Assembly (NCBI GenBank): GCA_947370975.1
Contig: CANBNG010000008.1
Coordinates: 1-64,000, forward strand
Length of the DNA stretch: 64,000 nt
Direction of reading: 5' to 3'
Origin: Beijerinckiaceae bacterium
GTDB lineage: Bacteria; Pseudomonadota; Alphaproteobacteria; Rhizobiales; Beijerinckiaceae
Shown: in pieces, positions 34,288-42,255 of the stretch
Numbering within the stretch: position 1 is the stretch's first letter
Layout: each line of letters starts with the position of its first letter
Notes under the pieces: model-generated
Database searches by the model: none
Told to the model about the DNA's origin: nothing
Seen by the model: only the letters and a program-made list of their open reading frames with translations
Position numbers and translations under genes: made by a program

Positions 34288-34641
34288 TCAGCAACAGTCG
34301 CAGCCCGTCCCCTCCGGGACGATCAATGCGTTTTTCATCCATGACGGCGGCAGGTCGTCCTCCACGACCTGTTCGACCGGCTTGAAGATCTTGTAATGCC
34401 GCCGCTGGGTGTCTTCTGTCCAGAAGGCGATCACGGTCTCGAGCGGCGGGCAGCCCGGCACAACGCATTCCAGCTCCGCGACGAGGATCGTATCGTCATC
34501 GCTGAGCTTGAACCGGGCGCGCACCCAGGCTTTCACGCGGGCGAGCGCCGCGCGATGGGCGGGGCTCTTCCTCTGCGTGCCGAGGCGAAAATTGGGGCCC
34601 GCAGGGCTTTTTTCCTCTGCGGGCGCTGGCGCGGTGGTCAT
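34288..34641 (-). CDS. Small conserved-looking protein with C-terminal CDCC motif
   Basis: 117 residues from the ATG at 34641, with AGGGAG 8 nt upstream. A disordered Ala/Pro-rich N-terminus is followed by a basic helix (AHRAALARVKAWVRARFKLS) and a beta segment with a CVVPGCPPLETVIAFW core. The protein ends in GCDCC. Five cysteines in a 117-residue soluble protein, three in the last four residues, suggest metal or thiol chemistry. I recall similar small proteins only as hypothetical proteins. First gene of the operon with two decarboxylase paralogues, divergent from the alcohol dehydrogenase. Confidence 0.65.
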   Translation of the reverse strand: MTTAPAPAEEKSPAGPNFRLGTQRKSPAHRAALARVKAWVRARFKLSDDDTILVAELECVVPGCPPLETVIAFWTEDTQRRHYKIFKPVEQVVEDDLPPSWMKNALIVPEGTGCDCC

Positions 34642-34750
34642 GTCGGGCTCCCTGGAGCGCTGCTGCTGGCCTGCCCTCCGGCAAAACCCGCTTGACCGCT
34701 CCGCAGCGCGCAAGATACGAAGTCCCCCTCTACAACGAAAGGGGAATATC

Positions 34751-35866
34751 ATGGTGGAAAAAGTCCTTGCCTCGGTAAAAACAGGCGCGAGCAAGCTCGA
34801 GATCCGTGAGTTCCCCATGCCGGAGATCCCGATCGACGGCGCGCTCATGAAGATGGAAGTGGCCGGCATTTGCGGCACGGACGTCAAGATGTTCAAGGAT
34901 CCGCTCAAGGGCGGCCCCGTCATCATGGGCCACGAGAACATCGGCTATATCGCCAAGGCGGGCCGCGAATTCACCAACCGCAAGGGCTTCAAGGAAGGCG
35001 ATCTCGTCTTCGTCGAGCACTATGTCTCCTGCGGCAAGTGCGAATGGTGCCACCTTGGCCAGTATCGCCATTGCGAGGCCACTGACTGGCGCTACAACCC
35101 GAACGGCATCCGCTACGGCTACACCACCTGCGATAACCCCCCGCACCTCTGGGGCGGCTTTGCGCAATATGTCTATCTGCCGTGGAACTCGGTCGTGCAC
35201 AAAGTCCCCACCGGTGTCTCGCCGGAACTCGCGGGCCTCGTGACCCCGATGGCCAATGGCATCGAATGGGCGCTGATGGATTGCGGCGTCGGCTATAATT
35301 CGACCGTGCTCATCCAGGGCCCCGGCCAGCAGGGCCTGTCGCAGACCATCGCCTGCAAGCAGGCGGGCGCCTCGCTCATCATCGTCACCGGCACCAACAA
35401 GGACAAGGCGCGTCTCGACTGTGCCAAGATCATGGGCGCCGATTACGTCATCAACGTGCAGGAAGAAGATCCGGTCGAACGGATCAAGGAAATCACCGGC
35501 GGCAAGGGCGTGGACGTCGTGCTCGACTGCACGGCGGGTGCTGGCACAGCCCCGATCCTGCTCGGCATCGAAGCCCTGAAGCGCAAGGGTGGCACGATGA
35601 TCATCCAGGGCGAAATGGCTGATTTCCCGAACTTCCCCGTCGGCAAGATGACGGTGAAATACATCACGCTGAAGTCGGCGCGCGGCCACAGCTACAAGGC
35701 TTGCGAACTGGCTCTCGAGCAGTTGGCCTCGCAGCGCTTCCCGATCGACATGATGACCACGCACCGCTACGGCCTGAAGGATGCGGAATATGCCATCAAG
35801 TCAGTCGGCGGCATGGGCGCACCGGACGTGATCCACGTTTCGCTGATGCCCTGGATGGACCTGTAA
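34751..35866 (+). CDS. Zinc-dependent alcohol dehydrogenase (MDR family)
   Basis: 371 residues from the ATG at 34751, preceded by AAAGGGGAA. Catalytic zinc elements are AGICGTDVKMF and IMGHENIGYI; the structural zinc site is SCGKCEWCHLGQYRHCE. The NAD(P)-binding Rossmann region contains VLIQGPGQQGLSQTIACKQA. It probably oxidises an alcohol or sorbitol-like or hydroxy-acid intermediate. It is divergent from the decarboxylase operon and ends in a strong terminator, so it stands as its own unit with shared control likely. Its codon use is strongly biased to C/G-ending codons, suggesting high expression. Confidence 0.88.
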   Translation: MVEKVLASVKTGASKLEIREFPMPEIPIDGALMKMEVAGICGTDVKMFKDPLKGGPVIMGHENIGYIAKAGREFTNRKGFKEGDLVFVEHYVSCGKCEWCHLGQYRHCEATDWRYNPNGIRYGYTTCDNPPHLWGGFAQYVYLPWNSVVHKVPTGVSPELAGLVTPMANGIEWALMDCGVGYNSTVLIQGPGQQGLSQTIACKQAGASLIIVTGTNKDKARLDCAKIMGADYVINVQEEDPVERIKEITGGKGVDVVLDCTAGAGTAPILLGIEALKRKGGTMIIQGEMADFPNFPVGKMTVKYITLKSARGHSYKACELALEQLASQRFPIDMMTTHRYGLKDAEYAIKSVGGMGAPDVIHVSLMPWMDL

Positions 35867-35890
35867 TCCATCCCACTTCATCTAATCAGA

Positions 35891-35916
35891 GCGGGCGTCC
35901 TTCGGGGCGCCCGTTT
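35891..35916 (+). terminator. Intrinsic terminator after alcohol dehydrogenase
   Basis: CGGGCGTCC-TTCG-GGGCGCCCG forms a stem with a UUCG tetraloop (one G-U pair), followed by TTTTGTTTT. Confidence 0.85.
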
Positions 35917-35928
35917 TGTTTTGGGGCG

Positions 35929-36294
35929 CTAGTGCATCACGCGCTCCGTCTCGATCAGCAGGTCGAGCGGATGCCAGGGATGGCGCAGGCGCGACGCGCC
36001 CGCCGGCAATTCGCTGGTCTGGGTGGACGGCCGGAAGGATACGAGCACGCGAATCCATGGCCAGTTCCTGGCGATGAGAATGGCGAGCGCGCGGGCCTGC
36101 CTTGCGTCCTCGGTTTCTGCAAAGACGAAGTGCAGCCTGCCGCCATGACGGGCGAGAAGGCTCGCCGCCTCCTCGAAGCTTTCGGCTTCGAGGACATGAA
36201 ATCCGCTTTCTTCGATCAAGGTGCACGCCATCTGGCGCGTCTCCTCATGCGTGCCGATTACCATGGCCTGCGAGCGTTTGCGTGCATATCCCAT
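35929..36294 (-). CDS. Degenerate response-regulator receiver protein
   Basis: 121 residues, a lone receiver-like fold: MVIGTHEETRQMACTLIEES instead of the acidic D-D pair, and HFVFAETEDARQ where the phosphoacceptor Asp should be; Glu60 stands there. No DNA-binding domain. AGGGAG precedes ATG. It follows, after 50 bp, a complete receiver protein on the same strand. An Asp-to-Glu change can mimic phosphorylation, so it may be a constitutive partner or an unregulated adaptor (inference). Confidence 0.6.
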   Translation of the reverse strand: MGYARKRSQAMVIGTHEETRQMACTLIEESGFHVLEAESFEEAASLLARHGGRLHFVFAETEDARQARALAILIARNWPWIRVLVSFRPSTQTSELPAGASRLRHPWHPLDLLIETERVMH

Positions 36295-36344
36295 CGGCGT
36301 GCTCCCTGGCGCTGCCGCGCGTCATCGCGCGCTGCGGGCTGGTC

Positions 36345-36908
36345 TCATTCGGGGATTTTGTCGTCCGGTTTTTCCGCCGTGTCGGGGTGCGGCAGCAGGG
36401 CTTCGAATTCTTCAGGAATCGGCATGTCGAGCGGTTCGCTGTAGAGCGCACGCAGGGTCTGGCCGACATATTGCGAGCTTGAAGTTGCGGCCATGCGCTG
36501 CTGTATCGCTTCCCATCGGCTTTCGGGCGCTGAGACCGGCGGCAGTTCCTGTCCGCCCGCAATGGCCAGGATGGCGCGCAAGATCACGTCCATCCGGCCT
36601 TTGGGAATGACGGGAAAGGCGCAGCTGCGCCCCGTCACGTCGTCCAGCAGGTCGCCATAGCCGGTGAGTATGGCGATGGGCAGCAGGGGATTTGCGGCGC
36701 GCGCAAGTCTTGCGGCCTCGGTCCCCATCATGCCGGGCATGGCATAATCAAGAAGCAGAATATCGAAATGCTCGTCGCTGAGTGCCGCCAACGCATCCGC
36801 GCCGCTGCGCACCGGCCGGACGCGGTGGCCGGCCTCTTCAATTTCTTCGGCCATCACGCCACGGATAAGTGAATCGTCATCCGCTAGAAGAATGTTGAGC
36901 GACGTCAT
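36345..36908 (-). CDS. Single-domain response regulator with C-terminal extension
   Basis: 187 residues from the ATG at 36908. The receiver domain (about 1-115) has the acidic pocket LLADDDSL, the phosphoacceptor Asp54 in ILLLDYAMPG, a Thr in AILTGYGD and Lys103 in VIPKGRMD. After it come about 70 residues without DNA-binding motif, ending acidic (DTAEKPDDKIPE). It is likely a CheY-like signalling protein. It is the first of two receiver genes on the minus strand. No histidine kinase is encoded nearby. Confidence 0.8.
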   Translation of the reverse strand: MTSLNILLADDDSLIRGVMAEEIEEAGHRVRPVRSGADALAALSDEHFDILLLDYAMPGMMGTEAARLARAANPLLPIAILTGYGDLLDDVTGRSCAFPVIPKGRMDVILRAILAIAGGQELPPVSAPESRWEAIQQRMAATSSSQYVGQTLRALYSEPLDMPIPEEFEALLPHPDTAEKPDDKIPE

Positions 36909-37010
36909 GGAACGCCTTTTCGCAATGGCTTCCGGGCGCAGAAGTGCGTCGAACAACCACGCGCTTGCAGATGCGTTCCTCAGCTTGGCGGCAGGCGGCG
37001 ATCAAATGTT

Positions 37011-37301
37011 TTAGCGCAGCGGCGCGCGATAGCTGCGCGTGCGCACGCCTCTGTGGGTCGAGACGCGGCGCTGGTGGCGATAGACGCCCTGCGCTCGCGG
37101 ATTGCCGAGCGCATAGGGGCCAAGATTGTTGGGGTAGGGTGTCGGCACGAGATATTGGTGATGGCGCGCCTGTGGCGCAACCAGCATATGAGTGTCTGCG
37201 CCCGAACTATAGGGCGCAGGGATCATATGCTGATGCTGGGCCTGTGCCGCCGGGGCGGCCAGCAAAGCTGCAACAAGAGCGGCGGCGCGAAAGATTCTCA
37301 T
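37011..37301 (-). CDS. Small secreted His/Tyr/Pro-rich protein
   Basis: 96 residues with a signal peptide (about 1-22, MRIFRAAALVAALLAAPAAQ then AQ). The mature part is rich in His, Tyr, Pro and Arg (HQHMIPAPYSSGADTHMLVA) and has a low-complexity basic tail. Not recognised; may be a periplasmic or surface protein, or one that binds metal through its histidines. It is transcribed with no close partner. Confidence 0.5.
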   Translation of the reverse strand: MRIFRAAALVAALLAAPAAQAQHQHMIPAPYSSGADTHMLVAPQARHHQYLVPTPYPNNLGPYALGNPRAQGVYRHQRRVSTHRGVRTRSYRAPLR

Positions 37302-37371
37302 GGGCTTTGCATTCCAGCATCGGCTGCGGACATGCAAGCAACAAAGCTGAGATCTTGCGGTTCCGTTTGCC

Positions 37372-38055
37372 CTAGTCGCGCGGTGGCAATGCGTCGAGCG
37401 CGGCCTTGGCTTCGCCGATGCCGTTTTGCAGCGCCTGTTCATAGAGGCTGCGCGCGAGCACGGAATCTGGACGCAAGCCCACGACCTTGCCCTGCTGGAG
37501 CACTTGCGGATCGTAGCTTTGCGCCAGCACGAAAGCGGCCTTGCCATTATGCTCGCGAACGAGGCGGTTCAGGATGGCGCGCGCGGCCCCGATATCGCCC
37601 TGCTTGAGCAATCCTTCGACGCGATTCATCAAGGCGTCCTGCTCGGGCAAGGACATGCCCGCGGGCGTCGGGAGAGATTGGGCCTGTAAAGGTGGCACGG
37701 GCGCAGGCGGCGTTTCGGTACGCGCGAGCACTGTTGCGGGCGTGGGCTTTTCAGCGATGGCCTTGACGGGAAGTTGCGGCGCTGTCGCACTTGGCAGGTT
37801 CGTCACCTGGATCGCCATGGCCTCGGCAAGGCGCTTCTCTGCGGTGGCGCGCGCTGCCTCGTTTTGCGCAAGATTGCGCGGCGGCGCAGGGTTTTCTTGC
37901 TGGATAGCCAAGTTGCTCTGGCTTTCATCGCCATGTTTGAATTGCACATAGGCAACCCCACCAACGAGCGCGAATGCCGCCAGACCAATCACCGATGCTG
38001 ACAACATGCGCGCGCCATCGCGGCGTCCGCGTCTTTCCTGCCCCAACCTGACCAT
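37372..38055 (-). CDS. Membrane-anchored protein with Pro-rich linker and TPR/SEL1-like C-terminus
   Basis: 227 residues. One transmembrane helix (about 18-38, SASVIGLAAFALVGGVAYVQ) anchors it; a long Pro/Ala-rich periplasmic linker follows (about 45-135), then about 90 residues of SEL1/TPR-like helices (EGLLKQGDIGAARAILNRLV, VLARSLYEQALQNGIGEAKA). It lies 15 bp after the TAXI binding protein in one operon, so it may scaffold or receive that protein. Function unknown. Confidence 0.65.
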   Translation of the reverse strand: MVRLGQERRGRRDGARMLSASVIGLAAFALVGGVAYVQFKHGDESQSNLAIQQENPAPPRNLAQNEAARATAEKRLAEAMAIQVTNLPSATAPQLPVKAIAEKPTPATVLARTETPPAPVPPLQAQSLPTPAGMSLPEQDALMNRVEGLLKQGDIGAARAILNRLVREHNGKAAFVLAQSYDPQVLQQGKVVGLRPDSVLARSLYEQALQNGIGEAKAALDALPPRD

Positions 38056-38070
38056 GCCCCGTGTTCCCCT

Positions 38071-39201
38071 TCAGCGTGTCGTTTGCCGTGCGCGCCATGA
38101 CATAAAATCGCGGAACAGTTTCTCGCGATCTTCAGGGCTCAGCGCCTTGCTGCCTTGCGATTGCGCAACGAAGGCATCGAAATTTTTCTGGTCCGCGCCG
38201 GCCGGCGTTGCAGGCGTCATATTGTGCAAGGCCGCCACCGCCAAAGGCGAGCGTGTCCAGCCCGGCACTTCAGCCGCAAGATTGACCTCGCGCCATTTGG
38301 GATGGAAAGGCGATTGCTGGAACTGGTCGAATTTACCAAATAGCGCATTGGTGAATTTTTGCAGGCGCTGGTAGCGGTCGCTGTTCCTCGGCCAGTTGAA
38401 GACGGCGAGCACGGTTGGCACGGCGACCGTATCGACAGATTCACCCTTGGCCACAAGGGTGGGATAATCCTCGCCCGTCAATTCGCCATAGCCGTAGATG
38501 TCATCAAAGATATTCGTTCCGCGTATCGGAATGAAATGAAGTCCCGAATTTGCAGGGATCTTCGAGAAATAATCGACCGGCTTGCCGACCACGCGCACGA
38601 CGGCGCTGAGCTCGCCCTTGCGCAATTGCTCAAGGCCAGCCGTATGGTCGATCAGCTTCTGCTCGATCGGAATATTGAGGCGCTGAAAAATGATCGGTCC
38701 GGTCAGCGCCGCGGAATTTCCCGGCGGGCCAAAGCTCACCTTCTTGCCGCGCAGATCCTCCATGGTCTTGATGTCGGGCCCGGCCAGAATATGCACTTCC
38801 GTGGTGTAGAGACGCAGCAGATAGGAAATGCGGTCCTGCAGATTATTGACCTTCAATTGCGTGCGGAAATATTCAAGCACGTCCGATTGCGTGAAGGCCA
38901 CATCGACGCCGCGCAGATAGAGCAGATCTTCCACATTGGAGGCCGCGCCATAGGCGAGGAAGGGCAGGACGCGCAGATTGTCGCCATCGTCGAGCACGCG
39001 CGCGATATCGGCAGCAAAGCGCGGATACAGGCCCTCGAGCTGACCTGACGCCAGACCCACCGTCCAGGCATTCTTGCGGTTGCGGATGGCATTCTCGCCG
39101 TTGCTCACCGCCGGCGGCTTGGCAAGCTGGGCGAGCGCGGGCGCAAGCCCGGTGAACATCGTCAGTGCCAGACAGGCAAGAAGCGAAAAGACACGCAGCA
39201 T
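38071..39201 (-). CDS. TAXI-family TRAP solute-binding protein (orphan)
   Basis: 376 residues with a signal peptide (about 1-25, ending ALAQ). TAXI features: WTVGLASGQLEGLYPRFAAD, VDVAFTQSDVLEYF, MEDLRGKKVSFGPPGNSAAL, VGKPVDYFSKI. TAXI proteins feed glutamate-like or other substrates to fused TRAP permeases. No TRAP membrane gene is present here. It is the first gene of a two-gene operon with a membrane-anchored SEL1-like protein, which hints at a sensing or non-transport role. Divergent from a DctP-type gene. Confidence 0.85.
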   Translation of the reverse strand: MLRVFSLLACLALTMFTGLAPALAQLAKPPAVSNGENAIRNRKNAWTVGLASGQLEGLYPRFAADIARVLDDGDNLRVLPFLAYGAASNVEDLLYLRGVDVAFTQSDVLEYFRTQLKVNNLQDRISYLLRLYTTEVHILAGPDIKTMEDLRGKKVSFGPPGNSAALTGPIIFQRLNIPIEQKLIDHTAGLEQLRKGELSAVVRVVGKPVDYFSKIPANSGLHFIPIRGTNIFDDIYGYGELTGEDYPTLVAKGESVDTVAVPTVLAVFNWPRNSDRYQRLQKFTNALFGKFDQFQQSPFHPKWREVNLAAEVPGWTRSPLAVAALHNMTPATPAGADQKNFDAFVAQSQGSKALSPEDREKLFRDFMSWRARQTTR

Positions 39202-39389
39202 GAGAAAGCTCCAGCTCTCGAGGCCGGAAGCGCCTCACGGCGTAAAGCTCCTTGCCTCCCCGAGGGGCTAAAGGCACCTCCAATCTGGCGGAATCACGGC
39301 CAGAACGCGGCGGAAGCTTAGTCTAAGTAATTGCAAAGACGACACAATTTAATGCCACTGCTCCGCGATCCACCTGCGGAGAAGCTCCC

Positions 39390-40406
39390 ATGACCTATCG
39401 CCCGACGCGCCGTTCCTTGCTTGCCACAGCTGGGGTCTCTTCTGTTTTCATCCTCACGCGGGCCCAGGCGCAGCCGGTCTGGAAGGCACGCCAATATGTC
39501 AATCAGCCCGCCGGCTCGCCGCTCTTCAAGGCGGTGACCGAGATCTGGGCCGCGGTGCTCAATGAGACCGGGGGGCGTCTCGATGTCACGGCTTACCCCA
39601 ACAATAATGGACTGCCCGGGTCCGATCCTGCCGCACTGAAGCTGGTGCAGAGCGGCGAGCTTGAATTTTTCGCGCTCATGGGCGGGCTGCTGTCGGCAGC
39701 TGTGCCGGTGATGGATATTCAGGGCCTGCCCTTTGTGTTCAAGACGCCGCGTCAGGTCTATCGCCTGGATGATGGTCCGCTTGGCCGCTACCTCGACAAG
39801 GAATGCGAGGCCAAGGGCATTCATCGTCTCAAACATGGGCTTTTTGAAAACGGCATGCGCCAGATGAACATGCGCGACAAGGCGATCCGCACTGTGGATG
39901 ATCTGGCAGGCCTGAAGATCCGCGTGCCCGATGGCGAGATGTTCCGCGATTTCTTCCGCACGCTTGGCGCGCAACCTGTCTCGCTCAACATCAACCAGCT
40001 TTACGATGCGCTGAAGGAAGGCCGCGTCGACGGGCAGGAAAATCCGCTCGTGATCGCCGAAACCAACAAGCTCTATGAAGTGACGAAAAATATTTCGATG
40101 ACCGATCACATGTGGTCAGGCTTCAACTTCATCGCCAATGGCAAATTCTGGTCGCAGCTTCCCCCCGATGTGCGCCGTGTTGTCGAGCGGCATACGGCGC
40201 GCCATGTCGATCTCCAGCGCAAGGCGACAGACGATCTGAATGTGCGGCTGGCCACCACGCTGGTCGAGCGCGGCATGACCATCGACAAAGCCGACCGGGC
40301 CAGCTTCCGGTCCAAGCTGAAAGGGGATTTCTATCCACGCTGGAAGAAACAGATCGGCAGCAAGGCGTGGTCCCTTCTGGAGGAGGGCGCGGGCAAGCTC
40401 GGCTGA
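39390..40406 (+). CDS. DctP-type TRAP solute-binding protein with Tat signal (orphan)
   Basis: 338 residues. The N-terminus PTRRSLLATAGVSSVFILTR is a twin-arginine signal ending about ALAQ-type RAQAQP. The TRAP DctP fold shows LKLVQSGELEFFALMGGLLS, IQGLPFVFKTPRQVYR, GLKIRVPDGEMFRDFFRTLG and DALKEGRVDGQENPLVIAET, with the conserved Arg in KIRVPDG expected to hold the ligand carboxylate. No DctQ/DctM subunits are nearby. It is divergent from the TAXI gene and precedes the TetR gene by 100 bp. Confidence 0.88.
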   Translation: MTYRPTRRSLLATAGVSSVFILTRAQAQPVWKARQYVNQPAGSPLFKAVTEIWAAVLNETGGRLDVTAYPNNNGLPGSDPAALKLVQSGELEFFALMGGLLSAAVPVMDIQGLPFVFKTPRQVYRLDDGPLGRYLDKECEAKGIHRLKHGLFENGMRQMNMRDKAIRTVDDLAGLKIRVPDGEMFRDFFRTLGAQPVSLNINQLYDALKEGRVDGQENPLVIAETNKLYEVTKNISMTDHMWSGFNFIANGKFWSQLPPDVRRVVERHTARHVDLQRKATDDLNVRLATTLVERGMTIDKADRASFRSKLKGDFYPRWKKQIGSKAWSLLEEGAGKLG

Positions 40407-40477
40407 TCCGGCGCTGCCTGGCTCACACGCATCTGTGAGCGTGGGCGGCATTGACCCGCCAGCGCTGCAGATCCATA

Positions 40478-40491
40478 AATGAACGGTCATT
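40478..40491 (+). promoter_or_regulatory. TetR-type operator AATGA-N4-TCATT
   Basis: Five-base inverted arms around ACGG lie 20 bp before the TetR start. An outer inverted repeat CCATAAA...TTTATGG (40473-40503) encloses it. The arrangement suits autoregulation of the TetR-MFP-RND operon. Confidence 0.55.
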
Positions 40492-40510
40492 CGTTTTTTA
40501 TGGATCAGCC

Positions 40511-41131
40511 GTGCCCAAGCTCTCGGACGAAAAGCAGGCCCAGCGGCGTGCGCGCATCCTTGATGGGGCGGAGCGCTGCTTTGCCCGCGATGGCTTCCAC
40601 CGCACCACCATGCAGGCGATCTGCAAGGAGGCGGGGATCAGCGCGGGCGCGCTCTACCTCTATTTTCCCTCCAAGGAGGCCTTGATCGAGGGCCTGACGG
40701 AGCGCGACCGCGAGCAGATCCAGGCGCAATTTGCAGCCGCAACCGGCGGGCGCGATTTCGTCGCGACGGTCGGTGCGCTCGTCACCCAGTGCATTCTGGG
40801 CCAGCCGCCGCACAAGGCGATTTTGTGCATCGAGATCGGCGCGGAGGCCACGCGCAATCCGGCCATTGCCCAGGCGATGAGCCGTTTCGATCATTCGATC
40901 CGCGCGTCTCTCCGCGCCCTGCTCGAGCAGGCGGTGCGCGATGGCGTGATTGCCCCGCTTGTACCCCTCGATGATGTCGTCGTCGCGCTGGCGCTGATGG
41001 GCGATGGCCTGTTCTGGCGGCGTGCTGTCGATCCCCAATTCGATGCGCCCCGCGCCATGCCGCATATTCTCACCATGGTGGCTGCCCTCGTGCGCCCTGT
41101 CGTTTCTCCTGACACCGAGTCTGCCCGATGA
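40511..41131 (+). CDS. TetR/AcrR-family regulator
   Basis: 206 residues with a GTG start at 40511, directly after the operator; no in-frame ATG is usable. The HTH occupies about residues 10-55: RARILDGAERCFARDGFHRT, TMQAICKEAGISAGALYLYF, PSKEALIEGL. The C-terminal ligand-binding part has the usual helices. Its stop overlaps the start of the MFP gene (ATGA), so the three genes are cotranscribed. It probably represses the efflux operon and itself. Confidence 0.85.
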   Translation: MPKLSDEKQAQRRARILDGAERCFARDGFHRTTMQAICKEAGISAGALYLYFPSKEALIEGLTERDREQIQAQFAAATGGRDFVATVGALVTQCILGQPPHKAILCIEIGAEATRNPAIAQAMSRFDHSIRASLRALLEQAVRDGVIAPLVPLDDVVVALALMGDGLFWRRAVDPQFDAPRAMPHILTMVAALVRPVVSPDTESAR

Positions 41132-42255
41132 AATTGGCTCACCTTCTCTGCGCGTTTGCGCTCACGCTCGCGCCTGCCCTTGCAGCTGACCCGACAGTGA
41201 GCGTGACGCGCGCGCAAAAGCGCCTGCTGATCGAAACTGTTTCTGTCAGCGGCACTCTGGTGGCGCGCGAGGAAGTTCTCGTTGGCCCCGAGATCGAGGG
41301 GCTGCGCATTGTGGAAATTCTTGCCGACGAGGGCGACCGCGTTGAAGCGGGCCAGGTGCTGGCGCGGCTCTCGCGCGAGGCGCTCGATGCCCAGCTGGCC
41401 CAAAGCGACGCCGCGCTCGCGCGTGCCGATGCGCAGATCGCGCAGACCGCAAGCCAGATCCTGCAGGCAGAAGCCAGCCTTGGCCAGACGGGGCCTGATC
41501 TGCGCCGCGCGCAATCGCTCATCGTGACAGGCTCGGCAACGCAGGCGCAGATAGACCAGAAGACGGCGGCGGATCGGGTTGCGCAGGCGCAACTTGAATC
41601 CGCGCGCCAGAATCTCAATGTGGCCGAAGCCGACAAGGCCAACCTGCGCGCCCAGCGCCGCGAATTGCAGGTGCGCATGGCGCGCGCCGAGGTGCGTGCG
41701 CCGGTGGCAGGCATTGTCTCGCGCAAGACCGCGCGGCTTGGCTCCATTGCGTCAGGCGCTGCCGAGCCGCTGTTCAGGCTTGTGGCGCAAGGGGCTTTTG
41801 AACTCGAAGGCGAGGCTTTCGAGACCCGCCTCGTGCGGCTTGCGCCCGGCCAGAGCGTCGAAGTGCTTGTGGGAGAGGTCAAGATCCCCGGCAAGGTGCG
41901 CCTTGTCTCGGCCGAAATTGATCGCGCCACCCGGCTCGGCTATGTGCGTATTCTGCTTGAACCTTCGACAGCCGCGCGCATCGGCGGCTATGCGCGCGGA
42001 CTTGTCGAGACGCGTCGGATTGAAGCCGTATCGGTCCCCTCCGGCGCGCTGCTGTTTGATGGCGTGCAACCGTTGGTGCAGGTTGTGAAAGACGGGCGCA
42101 TTGAAACCCGCAAGGTCGAGACGGGCATTGCCGCCCAAGGCTTCACGCAGATCGCGCGCGGCATTGTCGAGGGCGAGGATATCGTCGCGCGTGCGGGGCC
42201 TTTCCTGCGCGACGGCGATGGTGTGCGCAAACTCGATCTGGCGGAGACGCGCTGA
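41128..42255 (+). CDS. RND efflux periplasmic adaptor (HlyD/MFP family)
   Basis: 375 residues with a signal peptide (about 1-20, ALAPALAAD) and no lipobox Cys. Typical order: a first beta strand and lipoyl part (VSGTLVAREEVLVGPEIEGL, GDRVEAGQVLARLSREALDA), a long alpha-helical hairpin (about 90-190, rich in Ala/Gln), the second lipoyl half (VRAPVAGIVSRKTARLGSIA) and a beta-barrel. It starts inside the TetR stop and overlaps the RND start (TGATG). It would link the RND pump to an outer-membrane channel encoded elsewhere. Confidence 0.88.
   Translation: MKLAHLLCAFALTLAPALAADPTVSVTRAQKRLLIETVSVSGTLVAREEVLVGPEIEGLRIVEILADEGDRVEAGQVLARLSREALDAQLAQSDAALARADAQIAQTASQILQAEASLGQTGPDLRRAQSLIVTGSATQAQIDQKTAADRVAQAQLESARQNLNVAEADKANLRAQRRELQVRMARAEVRAPVAGIVSRKTARLGSIASGAAEPLFRLVAQGAFELEGEAFETRLVRLAPGQSVEVLVGEVKIPGKVRLVSAEIDRATRLGYVRILLEPSTAARIGGYARGLVETRRIEAVSVPSGALLFDGVQPLVQVVKDGRIETRKVETGIAAQGFTQIARGIVEGEDIVARAGPFLRDGDGVRKLDLAETR

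Noticed and set aside
39202..39389. Riboswitch-like structure between the TAXI and DctP genes
   Set aside because: The region has some GC-rich hairpin potential but no core of a known riboswitch could be recognised.
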